Source of the DNA: Branchiostoma floridae
Lineage: Eukaryota > Chordata > Leptocardii > Amphioxiformes > Branchiostomatidae
Direction of reading: 5' to 3'
Length of the DNA: 43,641 nucleotides
NCBI RefSeq assembly: GCF_000003815.2
Contig: NC_049979.1
Coordinates: forward strand, 32,455,833-32,499,473
Shown here: positions 18,182-27,936 of the stretch, in pieces
How positions within the stretch are numbered: the first letter of the stretch is position 1
Layout: each line of letters starts with the position of its first letter
Notes under the pieces: generated by a model
The model's database searches: none
Seen by the model: the letters and a program-made list of their open reading frames with translations, nothing else
Told to the model about the DNA's origin: nothing
Program-made: the position numbers and the translations under genes

Positions 18182-18332
18182 GTCAGTTTTCACAGGGGTA
18201 ATATTGTTGGCAGGGATAAGAAATAGGTCACTTTTTTTTTTACAGGGGCATTATTGTTAGCTGGGGTTAGAAATTGGTCAGTTTGTTATGATCTACATTG
18301 TCAGCAGGGATCAGAAACAGGTCAATTTTCAG
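18147..18332 (+). repeat. Exon 21 3' edge and donor repeated four times
   Basis: 'acaggggcagtattg' followed by 'agcagggatcagaaataggtca' (here broken in two) in exon 21 is echoed at 18192 ('acaggggtaatattg'), 18242 ('acaggggcattattg') and 18293 ('tacattg'), each leading into '(g)agaaaYWggtca'. Spacing is 45-50 bp. Three decoy donor sites result. Copies 2-4 carry a TAA or lose frame, so they are decayed edges. Confidence 0.8.
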
Positions 18333-18510
18333 AATCATAATAATTTTGTATTGTACCAGGCAGAGTTTCATGTAGGTCATGTGAAACCCTTTCCTCTGTG
18401 ATCACAGATTTCACAACTTTGAGAACTACAGAGAGACTTCTGGTTCCTTGCGGCACACCAGACAATGTGACCCTAGATTCTTTAATGGTCTTGACTTTTT
18501 CTCATCACAG

Positions 18511-18765
18511 GGACGGACTGTCCGGTTGGTCGCTATGGGAACCAGACCGGTCTGCGTGCGTCTACCGACTGCCCGCTGTGCGACTCCGGATACTACTGTG
18601 ATCGTCCCGGGCTCACAGAACCCTACCAGCCCTGCCATGCAGGGTACTACTGTGCAGTGGGCTCCACCAGTCCCAACCCCACGTTGTGCCCTAGTGGTGC
18701 CTACTGCCCAGAGGGTACCCCTAACCCTGTACCCTGTCCTGCTGGAACATACCAACCCTTCATGG
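18511..18765 (+). CDS. Exon 22: three half-repeats, B/C super-repeat junction
   Basis: Acceptor 'ttctcatcacag', donor g|gtaaga, phase 1-1, 85 codons. It encodes TDCPVGRYGNQT (sequon), CPLCDSGYYC, HAGYYCAVGS, SGAYCPEGTPNPVPC and PAGTYQPFMG. It aligns with exons 12-13: CPKGTFSNMT, CRACTPGHYC and VACPPGTFLP. Confidence 0.9.
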
Positions 18766-18867
18766 GTAAGATCAGCTGCCTCGTTATAACATCCACATTT
18801 TCATCGCTTTATTTGAATTACTGCATACTTGATATTAGGCCCAATTCATTTTCGTGGTCCTCAGATT

Positions 18868-19222
18868 AAACAAGAAAGCTTCTGAAAAAAGCTGGCCGGT
18901 GCGTATTTTGGAAAAAGCCTGGATGTTAAACAAAATCACACGAAATAAAGAGTTTTTAAACATCGAATTACTGAATTGGTCTTTCTTCTATTAAAAAAAC
19001 ACTACATGAGATTTGTCTAACAAAGAAAAAAAAAAATTTAGCAAGTGGGGTTCGAACCTGCGATCTGCGGAAGATAGGTACCGTGCGTTAGTCCGCTCGG
19101 CCATGCTGGCTTGATTACGCAATAACACGTATAGAAGGGCTATTTGGTTAAAGTGACCGATCCATGCATCCATGCATGCATCCATCCATGCATGGATGGA
19201 TCAGCACCGGCAAAAAAAATAA
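18868..19222 (-). mobile_element. tRNA-related repeat, copy 2 (intron 22)
   Basis: Second copy of the 17252 element, 1,616 bp downstream. The minus strand carries 'catggccgagcgg' (A-box) and 'ggttcgaacc' (B-box), but the tRNA-like middle differs from copy 1 by several substitutions and indels while the flanking 5' and 3' parts agree closely. It ends in the same (atgcatcc)n tract, here partly inverted. Confidence 0.7.
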
Positions 19223-19258
19223 TGTTGAACTGAAATCTGGAGTCTGAGGGAAAAGTCT

Positions 19259-19479
19259 GTAATGCTAGTTCACCTTTATCCGTTGGGTAACCTATATCCG
19301 TTGCTTTTAAAAACAGGGTATTTGGGGATATCACGTTGACGGACGTTGGTTTAAAATTGCAATATTTTCTGTACATGGCAGTTTAAAACTGCCACCCGTC
19401 GACTTCATGTGCCTAAATACCCTGTTTTGAAAAACAACGGATATAGGTTACCCCGCGGATAAAGGTGAACTAGCATTAC
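19259..19479. mobile_element. 221-bp palindromic MITE, TA-flanked (intron 22)
   Basis: 'gtaatgctagttcaccttta' at the left end is the exact reverse complement of 'taaaggtgaactagcattac' at the right. The pairing extends inward through 'aacctatatccgttg'/'caacggatataggtt' and 'aacagggtattt'/'aaataccctgtt'. A TA lies at each end, as expected for Tc1/mariner-type insertion. A second, older copy is at 33414-33599. Confidence 0.8.
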
Positions 19480-20953
19480 ACGTTCATGTTACCAGATACA
19501 AGTTTTCTTCCCAGCTCTCCGCTTTCATCCTTTTGCACTTGCTAAATTTAACTTGACATCCTCGAACCAAGAAAATAAATTTGTGAGGCCTTAATTTTCC
19601 ATCTCTTAGTATCTTTGCTAAGTTTTTTGTTTTCATTCTTCATAATTTCATGTCTATATGTAGATGTTCAACTTTAAAGTATTTGTCCTCATGGTATTGT
19701 CTGTTATCATGCTGTCTTTGTGGATTGTATTGCCAACATTCCATTTTGTATGCCTGTGATGATGAACATTGCTTACTAATGGCATCGCCTGACGACTCAT
19801 TTCTTGTCACATTCTTATTAGACTCAATTCAACATCTAAGGCTTTACTTTGTGCCAACTTTGAAATAATTGCTGGTGTAATATGTTACCATCATTGTATA
19901 TTATGTATATCCATCCAGCTATATGTACTGCAAAAGCATTGCAGATGCTCTACATATTCTGATGCACATTTTCTAATGACTTTTCTTTCTCTCTATTTTG
20001 TCCCTTGTAATTATGGACATTGGCTGCTGCAGCTCCAGGTTTGAATTTTAGGCATCATTATCAATGGTTTTGTACACAAAGGTGTCTTTTTGGTCCACTG
20101 TTGGCAGCTGAAACTCTTACTGTTAGAGATAAAGGGAAGAACAACCAAAAGAAAAATTTTTTATCACAAATGATTTCAAACTTCAACAGTTCAGTTTTCA
20201 CATATAGAAGGAAAATATTTTGGACTTTTTATTAATTTGGGGGAAATTAATGTTTATTGCAAAACTTTGTCTAACTGAGATTGTCAGCTGTCAATCACAA
20301 CCAATTTAGGTCCCTTTTGGATGCAAGGTGCACATGTACACTTCTCTGTCACATTGCCTTATTGCTTGGATTTTTCCATTGTATTCTGTTGTACAATTAA
20401 GGGTTATAGGCTGCAAAAGTTGTAATAATTATCATAACTTTAAGAATTACTCATTGTGAAACTGACTTTCTCTGAATTTCAAGACATACCGAGCTCTAGA
20501 AACTTTGAATCCAAAGTTCTGACTGCAATGTGACATCCAGAGAAATGTACAATCTATCTGTTAGTCACCTAATAAACACAGTGGTTGTAGTTACGGTGGG
20601 TGCACCAAAGAATGTGTCTGTTGTGTCAGTGTCAGTCCGTCACACAGAGCAGGTCAATGTCGTGGGAGAGAAGGGGACGAGATTTATAGTTTTCATGGTG
20701 TCTGTGGCTGTCATCACAATGTCTGTGGCTGTGTTGTATTTTGTCTGTGTTGTGCTTGCTTGATGGTGTCACTGGTGTTGAAAAGAAACTTTATGGTGTT
20801 GCATGCTGTAAAGGCCATAAGGGGAAAATGCTACTAATCAGACTCATGATGAATCATGCAAGTGCGAGGCTGTCTCTAGCACCAGTCCCTCTGTCCCTAC
20901 ATGAAAATTTGCTTGTTGGGATGGGCATCGTCTCTGGCTAATAAATTCTACCT

Positions 20954-21860
20954 TAACGTCTCCGGTCCTAATTCCGACCTATGTTCTACACGAACGCACA
21001 CTTGTTTTGTAAATGTGTACTTGACACTTAACCATTGTGAGTTGAGCTTTCATCTTGTACTGTACATATAACTGTGATTAAAGCTTGACAGGCGTGTATT
21101 TTTCTTAAGTGATGCGCTTTGCGTCGGAGCATTACATCTCGCGGAAGCTACAGATGGTTTTAGGTTCATTTGCATGTGGAACGTTCCATCGCAAAAATGT
21201 GTGCCATAATCCCGAACTATGCAACTACAGTGTGATTTTTGGACATAGTCAAGCATTTAAAATACCGAAACTGCCATTGAAATACTTGATAACTATATTT
21301 CTGTCAAAAACAGAGCTCAGTCTTTTCATTCCGCCAACAGTTGCGGCGCGATTTAATCCAAAATGGTATCGACGGCGTGCTGTTGTTTACGTGGTGGAGG
21401 TCACATGACTTCGAATCACGTGGTCGATAAAAATGGCGGACTCGAAGATGCGTGAAAAATCACACGTCGTGTTAGCTCCGATTATCAAGCATGAAAGACA
21501 CTATCATGACATAGGTGTAGCTTGTTGTAAAGTTTAACTATCACTGTTTATACATGAGGCGTCATGCAGGGATGTTAAGTATTCTACACTGAATAATTCC
21601 GCCGTGTTGAAGGCCATGTTCGTAAGCTGTTCGCTCGTCAACTCTCGCCAGAGCGGTAAAATTCAAGCAAATATTCAAGCATTGGTTGTTGGTACTTTCG
21701 AACTTAAACAAATGTTTTTACCGTGTGGTATTCAAGAGAGTAACTTAGTCAACTGTCACGGCCCATATCATGAGTGGGCACTTATGCGTATCGCAGCACT
21801 GCTCGTTTTTCCAACTAGTTCGGGATTAGGGATAGGTCGGAATTAGGACCGGAGACGTTA
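20954..21860. mobile_element. 907-bp element with 29-bp perfect terminal inverted repeats (intron 22)
   Basis: 'taacgtctccggtcctaatt' plus 'ccgacctat' opens the element and its exact reverse complement closes it at 21860. TA at both ends could be the target duplication. The interior has no convincing transposase: the longest open frame (21109-21408, 99 codons) matches nothing I know. It is probably a non-autonomous DNA transposon. The region 19480-20953 before it shows only a local 'tgtctgtggctgt' repeat near 20698. Confidence 0.8.
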
Positions 21861-22038
21861 CTGACTTGAAATTGACGTATTTTCATAAACTTAGAACGAC
21901 AGATTGAACAATGAAAAATGACAACTTGGGCTCCCAAACAATAAGAAAAAAATTCAAGATAAAGCTGGAGACAGCCTTGAGCAGGGGTTTATACTTTCAC
22001 TCCTTCTGATGACAAGACGTTACACTGTCTCTCTACAG

Positions 22039-22173
22039 GTAAGACCAACAGCAGCTCCTGTGTGGAGTGTACACCTGGACACTACTGCCAGGACGGAGGC
22101 CAGCCCAACGTGACGGGAGACTGTCTGCCCGGGCACTACTGTATCCGAGGGGCAAGCGTGCCAAATCCAATGG
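22039..22173 (+). CDS. Exon 23: two GHYC half-repeats
   Basis: Acceptor 'tctctctacag', donor g|gtacag, phase 1-1, 45 codons, after the longest intron in the window (3,273 bp). It encodes KTNSSSCVEC (sequon), GHYCQDGGQPNVTGDC, LPGHYCIRG and ASVPNPM. NVTGDCLPGHYC matches NVTAECAAGFYC of exon 14. Intron 23 after it (22174-22738) shows nothing recognised. Confidence 0.9.
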
Positions 22174-22738
22174 GTACAGAATTGTCTTTGTGTTTTTTTT
22201 GGATGGGGAGGGGGGGCAGGTATCAACACTAGCTGTAGATGGAGCAGTATGACAGGTTTATAACGTTTGATATTTATTTCTTTTATCTTGTGGACTCCTG
22301 GGTAGCCCCTTCAGCCCCTCAGATTTCCAAGGGGGCCCAGGTCACAAAACATGATACGATGTGTAAAATCATATGGCAAAATTATAACATGATGGAAACT
22401 TAGAAATGTGTTACGGTAATGAAATTAATGTAACTGAAAATTTAACTGTGTAAAACACAACAGACTGTCAAAACACAGATGTTTTTTGTTTGCCACAGGA
22501 AATGTTAGTGATCTGAAAAAATGAGCACTAGACTGCAAAATTTCTGTCATAATGATATGAGTTTGCATGCTTACTTGATATTCCATAACACCTATAGGAT
22601 GATGTATTTAGTCTGGGTTCATTTAGATCTTATGAAAGCCATAGATTGTTCATAAATGCTGTTACAAACAAATGCATATATCATAACTTCATAATTCGTA
22701 CTAGTTTGAAGAATCAACTTGAAAATAATTCCCCACAG

Positions 22739-22963
22739 ACGGTGACACAGGAGACATCTGTCCCAGAGGTTTCTATTGCCCAGCACAAAGTTACTGGCCT
22801 ATTCCATGTGCCAACGGAACGTATGCCAACGACACTGGAGCGTCCGAGTGTATGGTGTGCCCAGCTGGGTACTACTGCTCTGGGGGATCTACAGCGGTCA
22901 ACTGTGTCCAGGGCTTCTACTGCCCACCAGGGACTGGCACTGACCTTCAACCATGTCCAGCAG
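22739..22963 (+). CDS. Exon 24: three half-repeats after TGD landmark
   Basis: Acceptor 'attccccacag', donor g|gtcagc, phase 1-1, 75 codons. The split codon makes Asp (NPM-D-GDTGDIC). It encodes CPRGFYC, NGTYANDTG (two sequons), CMVCPAGYYC, CVQGFYCPPGTGTDLQPC and PAG. It matches exon 15 closely (CPEGTGADLWPCPAG). Intron 24 holds a short (tag)n run at 22993-23008 and nothing else recognised. Confidence 0.9.
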
Positions 22964-23425
22964 GTCAGCAACATTCTGCATTTTATTAATTGTTAGTAGT
23001 AGTAGTAGTATTTGATTATACTACTTACAGGGTCCCTGATACGGGTTGGCAGTAGTCGGCTAGTATTCACATTGTTTTTCCAGGCTGCTCTGTCTAACAG
23101 TTCAATACTGATGAGGCCACACACTTAAAGAAATTAAGTTGGTGAAGAAAAACTAGTTCTGTGTTTGAAAGCAGATAGTTGAATCACACAACATTTCATA
23201 AAGGAAGACCTTTTGGCTATGTTATTGTTCCAGCTTGGATGTAATTTCAATTGCGATTAAAGCAATTAAGGAACATGTCATAATAAAGTAACTTTGATGA
23301 TTTCTTAGACATTCAGATGTTCAAAATGTTTATTTTTAGACGTAGCTTCATGTATCAACTTCTCTAGCAACTATCAAAGAGGGTTTTGTTGAGATGTTTT
23401 CTTAAAAAATGTGTGTTTGATGCAG

Positions 23426-23557
23426 GAACATTTGGTGCCCGCACTAATCTGGAGACAGAGTCTGACTGCACGCCCTGCTCCGGTGGCAAGTTCTGCGACA
23501 CGGACGGTTTGGATGACACCACTGGAGACTGTGAACCCGGATACTACTGCACCAGCG
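23426..23557 (+). CDS. Exon 25: GKFC and GYYC half-repeats
   Basis: Acceptor 'tttgatgcag', donor g|gtgagt, phase 1-1, 44 codons. It encodes TFGARTNLETESDC, CSGGKFC, TGDCEPGYYC and TSG. It corresponds to exon 4 of A (NECTECDGGSFC, CAPGYFC). No sequon is present, unusual for an exon of this gene. Confidence 0.9.
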
Positions 23558-23619
23558 GTGAGTGAGACATAGCAGCAAAGACATATGGTCTGTGCATTAT
23601 GAAGCCCATCACAGACGTC

Positions 23620-24140
23620 TCTTGATAGTGCTATCTATAGTGCTGAAACGTTAGCTGCTGTGCACTATCCCAGTAGATTCGATAACATCTCAGTTAATTT
23701 TGTGTGAACAGGCCTTTTTTCACCATATCACAGTCAAGTGATGTTAAAAACGTCTGTTGTTAGGTGTATGAGTCATGTCCAAGGTGCTGAAATGGTAACT
23801 GGTTTGCACCATCTTTGCAGACTTGATAACAACTCTCCTAATGCTGTGTAAACAGTGTCTTATAGTATGATATGGCATGTGTACGGATTCTGTACAATGG
23901 TAGGATAGGCACAAATATCTGTTGTCTAAGGTACTGAAATTTTAGCTGCTGTGCACCATCTCAGTAGACTTGATAACTTCTCTGTTAATGTTGTGTAAAT
24001 AGTATCTTATTTTATAAAATCATTGGTTTACAGATACTTTGCAACTGTAGATTAAAGATATATGTTGTCTGAATCCTGTCTAAGATGGTGAAAACATTTC
24101 TGTTGTGCACCATTTCCGTAAACTTTATAACTTCTCTGTT
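23620..24140 (+). repeat. About 150-bp repeat, four diverged units (intron 25)
   Basis: Units carry 'gtgctgaaa' or variants at about 23640, 23784, 23931 and 24085. They are followed by 'gctgctgtgcaccat', 'cttgataacttctctgttaa' and 'gttgtgtgaa' in most copies. The same sequence family makes the repeats in introns 7 and 16. Confidence 0.75.
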
Positions 24141-24237
24141 AATGTTGTGTGAATAGTGTCATCAAATTGCTGGTGCACAGATTCTGTGCAACTGCATCTA
24201 CATATAACTCACCAGGGCTTGCTATGGTCTCTTGCAG

Positions 24238-24396
24238 GTGTGAATGTGTCCAGACCAGAAGGCCTGAACACTGGTGTTGGTGGGAGGTGTCCACCTGGAC
24301 ACTACTGTCCACTGGCATCAGCCAATCCAATAGAGTGTGCAGCTGGCACCTATGCCAGTCAGGGAGGCCTGGCTGTGTGTGACCCCTGCCCACCTG
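24238..24396 (+). CDS. Exon 26: Gly-rich linker and GHYC
   Basis: Acceptor 'ggtctcttgcag', donor g|gtatgt, phase 1-1, 53 codons. It encodes VNVSRPEGLNTGVGGRC (sequon NVS), CPPGHYCPLASANPIEC, AAGTYASQGG and CDPCPPG. It is the super-repeat C match of GVDTATPNG...GG in exons 4 and 16. Intron 26 after it (24397-24814) shows nothing I can name. Confidence 0.9.
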
Positions 24397-24814
24397 GTAT
24401 GTGAATATCAAGAATTGCCTATTACAGTGTATTTGTTTTTACTTAGAATCTGCTCGTGATATCTATAAGGGGCATTGGGAGGGCCTTACAAATTGCTGAA
24501 CCAGATTGGAATGCACACTGTTGAGACACTAGAATTTAGAGAAGCTAGACTGATGTGCAGTGCAGAAGAAAAAAGGATCCACAGAAAACAACTTAAAGTT
24601 TGCAAATCAGCTTACAGATATGCCTTATATGGAAGAGACTGCCGTTCCCATATAGGACTGCTTTGCCATAGCCAATGCTGTAGGATTGGTGTGAATTAGC
24701 ATGCATTTACCATGGTTTATAGTGACTGAAGATAGTTTTTTGTTTCTACAACTGGCAGTGTTGTAGATGAGTGTCTCCATCTTTTAACACATGAGGCTTT
24801 GTTTCTTGTATTAG

Positions 24815-24937
24815 GTTTCTACTGTGTAAATCAGACAGTCACGCCGGTGGAGTGTCCTCCTGGTCACTACTGCCCAGAGGGGACAGAGTTTGACCAGCAA
24901 TATCCATGTCCAGCTGGAACTTACAACAACAAGACAG
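24815..24937 (+). CDS. Exon 27: FYC and GHYC, last of the phase 1-1 run
   Basis: Acceptor 'cttgtattag', donor g|gtatgt, phase 1-1, 41 codons. It encodes FYCVNQTVTPVEC (sequon NQT), PGHYCPEGTEF and CPAGTYNNKTG (sequon NKT). It is the 27th consecutive exon in the window with symmetric phase 1 ends. Confidence 0.9.
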
Positions 24938-25064
24938 GTATGTGTAGGTGTACAACCTGGGGCATATGGTGAGAATCTGTGCTTAATAGTAGTTGTATCC
25001 ATTTGCTTGCAGAAAAGTCATGAATAAGGAATGTACACCTTACTGATGAGCACAGCTTTTAATG

Positions 25065-25140
25065 ACCATCTGTAGAAGATGACATATGGTTATCAAAATA
25101 TGGCTTTTAAAAAGCTTGTTGTTGTAAATAAAGAACTATT
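25065..25140 (+). repeat. Second copy of the GATGAC-hairpin repeat (intron 27)
   Basis: 'gaagatgacatatggttatc' followed by 'aaaatatggctttt' is a diverged copy of the repeat at 4262. The hairpin is kept with one G-T pair (gatgac/gttatc), which hints at conservation of the fold, but with two copies this could be chance. Confidence 0.45.
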
Positions 25141-25178
25141 GTCTAAAATCTAAGCTACTCTTGATCTTCACTCTTCAG

Positions 25179-25356
25179 GTCAGCACAACGTGTCAGACTG
25201 CCCTGCCTGTCCCCCGGGGATGTTCTGCGAGGGGCTGGGGCTGGTGCAGCCCTCGGGCTGGTGCGACGAGGGGTTCTACTGCAGCGGGGCGTCCAGCAGT
25301 CACCGCCCGTTCGATGTGGGAGTGACGACTACTCTGTCTCCCACTGCAGCACCAAT
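25179..25356 (+). CDS. Exon 28: MFC/FYC then Thr/Pro tail, phase 2 donor
   Basis: Acceptor 'cactcttcag', donor at|gtacgt, phase 1 in and phase 2 out, 178 nt. It encodes HNVSDC (sequon), CPPGMFC, PSGWCDEGFYC, SGASSSHRP and TTTLSPTAAP. This is the first break in the phase 1 series. The donor choice is forced by exon 29, which needs two bases (AT + T = Ile). It ends 16 bases before an assembly gap. Confidence 0.87.
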
Positions 25357-25372
25357 GTACGTTTTCACACAA

Positions 25373-25472
25373 NNNNNNNNNNNNNNNNNNNNNNNNNNNN
25401 NNNNNNNNNNNNNNNNNNNNNNNNNNNNNNNNNNNNNNNNNNNNNNNNNNNNNNNNNNNNNNNNNNNNNNNN
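25373..25472. other. Assembly gap of 100 N (intron 28)
   Basis: Exactly 100 N, a usual placeholder length for a gap of unknown size. It lies inside intron 28. The protein register across exons 28 and 29 matches exons 16 and 17, so no exon needs to be missing here. The rest of the intron (25473-25998) shows nothing recognised. Confidence 0.95.
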
Positions 25473-25998
25473 TGATAGTTGTATATAGCTTGAATTTAGG
25501 TACAATGTCATATGATTAGGTGTACAACACAGTTAAAACTAGAAAGGCAACATATTTGCAAAAATGCACATTGTCAATGTTTCCCTGTAGACTTTCTTCA
25601 GCTACTTTCACACATACTATACCCATTAGTATTGTAACACCCTATTACTATATAGTATTGTGTGCAAAAAAATAATTGTTCATATTTACAATAATATAAA
25701 ACCTAAGCTCTGATTGGCTACAGAAAGAAAAAGAAGAAAAAAAGAACTCATCAGCAAAAACTATGTTTTTCCTACCTGGGAAAGTATAACTACTTGATAC
25801 AGGTTACATTATGTGGTAAGCTTTCAACCTGTTTATGGTTATTTTCCCAACATTGTCCATTGGTTTGGTTCATATCAGAAGATTGGAAAAGTTACTATTA
25901 GAATACCCAATGTATACCTTAGATCTGAAGCAGAACCTTGTCCAAGTTAAGGACAAGCAAGAGCATGTTTGTAACAATTATCTCCACCTCCCTTGCAG

Positions 25999-26174
25999 TA
26001 CGAACTACGGTAACGACACGTGCCACCCCCTGTATGACTGTGTGTGCCCGGACAATGCCATGACAACAGGAGGCCTGTGTGGACCCGGATATTACTGTCC
26101 ATACGGGTCCCCTACAGCCATGCCCTGTGATGGAGGAATGTACTGTGAAACTCCTGGTCTTACAACTCCTACAG
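25999..26174 (+). CDS. Exon 29: irregular insert, YYC and MYC
   Basis: Acceptor 'cccttgcag', donor g|gtacag, phase 2 in and phase 1 out, 176 nt. It encodes TNYGNDTCHPLYDCVC (sequon NDT), TTGGLCGPGYYC, SPTAMPCDGGMYC and LTTPTG. Third occurrence of the irregular insert (compare exons 7 and 17). Intron 29 after it shows nothing recognised. Confidence 0.9.
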
Positions 26175-26535
26175 GTACAGTTGTCTCTTCTGAACAGATC
26201 TAGTGTTGTAAGCCATAATGTAACTCAGCTGCCATCTTGATCAAATTCCATGTATCAGTGGGCCAGAGTTTTATTCTAGTAGTGTCTAGGGTCAGCAACA
26301 GCTCGATATGTGGCAAGGAATTGCATTCATCATTTCCGATGATGATGTAAAGCTGACAGCCTTCTATATTTGGGCATAAGCCTCAAGCTTCAAAAAAACC
26401 CAATGCACTCTATCAAGAATAGTAAGGGTGGTCCAGTTAATGAGGTACTAAACTACAAAATTATCCAGTTGCTTGAGTAACAATTGTGGGGGCCTGTATG
26501 GATTGTATGTGAAAGAACTGCAATTGTTTTTCCAG

Positions 26536-26727
26536 GCCCTTGCCAAGCAGGGTTTTACTGTAACCACACAAGCGACCGTCCCGACCAGCACATCTGCCCA
26601 GCGGGACACTACTGTCCTGACAGGACTGACGTGCCCATCGCATGTCCTGCTGGTACCTACAGTCGTACCGCTGGCAACGACGAACTGTCGGACTGTCTCA
26701 ACTGCACTGCTGGCTTCTATTGTGAAG
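26536..26727 (+). CDS. Exon 30: FYC, GHYC, FYC
   Basis: Acceptor 'ttgtttttccag', donor g|gttagg, phase 1-1, 64 codons. It encodes PCQAGFYCNHTS (sequon), CPAGHYCPDRTDVPIAC, PAGTYSRTAGNDELSDC and LNCTAGFYC. The DELSDCLNCT string is nearly that of exon 1 (DELTDCLNCT) although the super-repeat position differs. The donor GTTAGG is weaker than average. Intron 30 (26728-27423) shows nothing recognised. Confidence 0.9.
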
Positions 26728-27423
26728 GTTAGGCCTTACAGTTGAAGGTTTACCAGTATATACAACTCCAGTCATATGCCCTGCTTTTCAGCACTGGGCT
26801 TTTTATGCAACAATTGTATACACTACTACATTTGTATAACAAAGACTGGAATAGTATATAAATATTAGTCAATCATGCATATGGCCTCGGTGTGTAAATT
26901 ATTTGACATCAAGTATTCTTTGATGCAACAATAGGCTGCTCCTGTTTCTCAATCTAAAAGTCAGACTTTTGTTTAATTTGTGGAGCACTTTTGTCCAGGA
27001 CCCTTCCTCTTCTGTATCTATAGTCTATAAGTATAACCAACCTTTGATGTAAAACACCAGCTTTGCAGGCATGCTGCCCATCAACAGCTGGTTGTATTAC
27101 ACAATCAAACCTAACTTTTGCGCATCTAAATTTTTAAGGCTATCTAGTGATGATACAGTACTTGGTGGCGACAAGTTCCACTTAACAATAGTTCTGGGGA
27201 AAATGAGTTTTCAAACACCTCAATTCTGGGTTGATAACTCATTTACTTGAAGGCATGGCAATTTCTTGTCCTTTTTTGATCCTATATTAGATAATTGCAA
27301 TTTCTCTTTGGCTTAATATTTGAGAAGTTTGAATTATTATGGAATGTCCCTTGTTTCTTGATTCAGTAGTGTTGTTATTTACTGTATGTCCTTGTGGAAT
27401 GACAAAGATATCTCCTATCCCAG

Positions 27424-27645
27424 GTGATGGTAATGCTGATGTGGACGGCCCCTGTAGCGAAGGCTACTACTGTCCGGCAGGGCAGGCCACCTCCACCCCT
27501 CCCGCCTTCCTGTGTCCCAGGGGACACTTCTGTCAGCAGGGTTTCCCCGAGCCCGTCCTGTGCCCCAACGGCACGTTCCAGGCACAGCAGGGTCAGCGCG
27601 ACTGTGACCAGTGTCCAGCTGGGTACTACTGTGACCCCAACATTG
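27424..27645 (+). CDS. Exon 31: YYC, HFC, YYC
   Basis: Acceptor 'tcctatcccag', donor g|gtcagt, phase 1-1, 74 codons. It encodes DGPCSEGYYCPAGQATSTP, CPRGHFCQQG, CPNGTFQAQQGQRDC and CPAGYYC, with sequon NGT. It closely matches exon 9 (GYYCPGGQNTSTP, CSPGHFCLQG). Confidence 0.9.
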
Positions 27646-27657
27646 GTCAGTACCCTT

Positions 27658-27936
27658 CATTCATCAAAAAAAAAAAAATTTAACAGTTCTTAGTGGAAGT
27701 CAATGTGCAGATGTTGGCACATCGACGCACCAAATCCGTAGTGTGTTTTTGGCACACAGTTAGACAGATTAGCCGAAGAGGCTCAGTGGGCGTCACTCCA
27801 CCGTAAGGGAAAGTCGTGTAAAGTGCCTTTCCCAAGGGCACCATGTCGGGGCAAGGTGGGAATGAACTCGGAACCTTTCGATTCCGAGCCGAATGCTCTA
27901 CCAGTTACGCCACGCCAACGCCACATTCATCAAAAA
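27658..27936 (-). mobile_element. tRNA-derived SINE with 13-bp target-site duplication (intron 31)
   Basis: 'cattcatcaaaaa' lies at 27658-27670 and again at 27924-27936, flanking a 253-bp insert. On the minus strand the insert starts 'ggcgttggcgtggcgtaact' with an A-box ('tggcgtaactgg') and a B-box-like 'ggttccgagttc'. It then has 'cccttgggaaaggcacttta', a body motif I associate with invertebrate tRNA-type SINEs. It lies only 12 bases past the exon 31 donor. Confidence 0.85.

Noticed and set aside
21109-21408. 99-codon open frame inside the 907-bp inverted-repeat element as a transposase
   Set aside because: No DDE/DDD pattern or known motif; length far too short.
24475-24699. 74-codon open frame in intron 26 as an additional exon
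   Set aside because: No repeat pattern, no fitting splice sites, and exons 26 and 27 join correctly without it.
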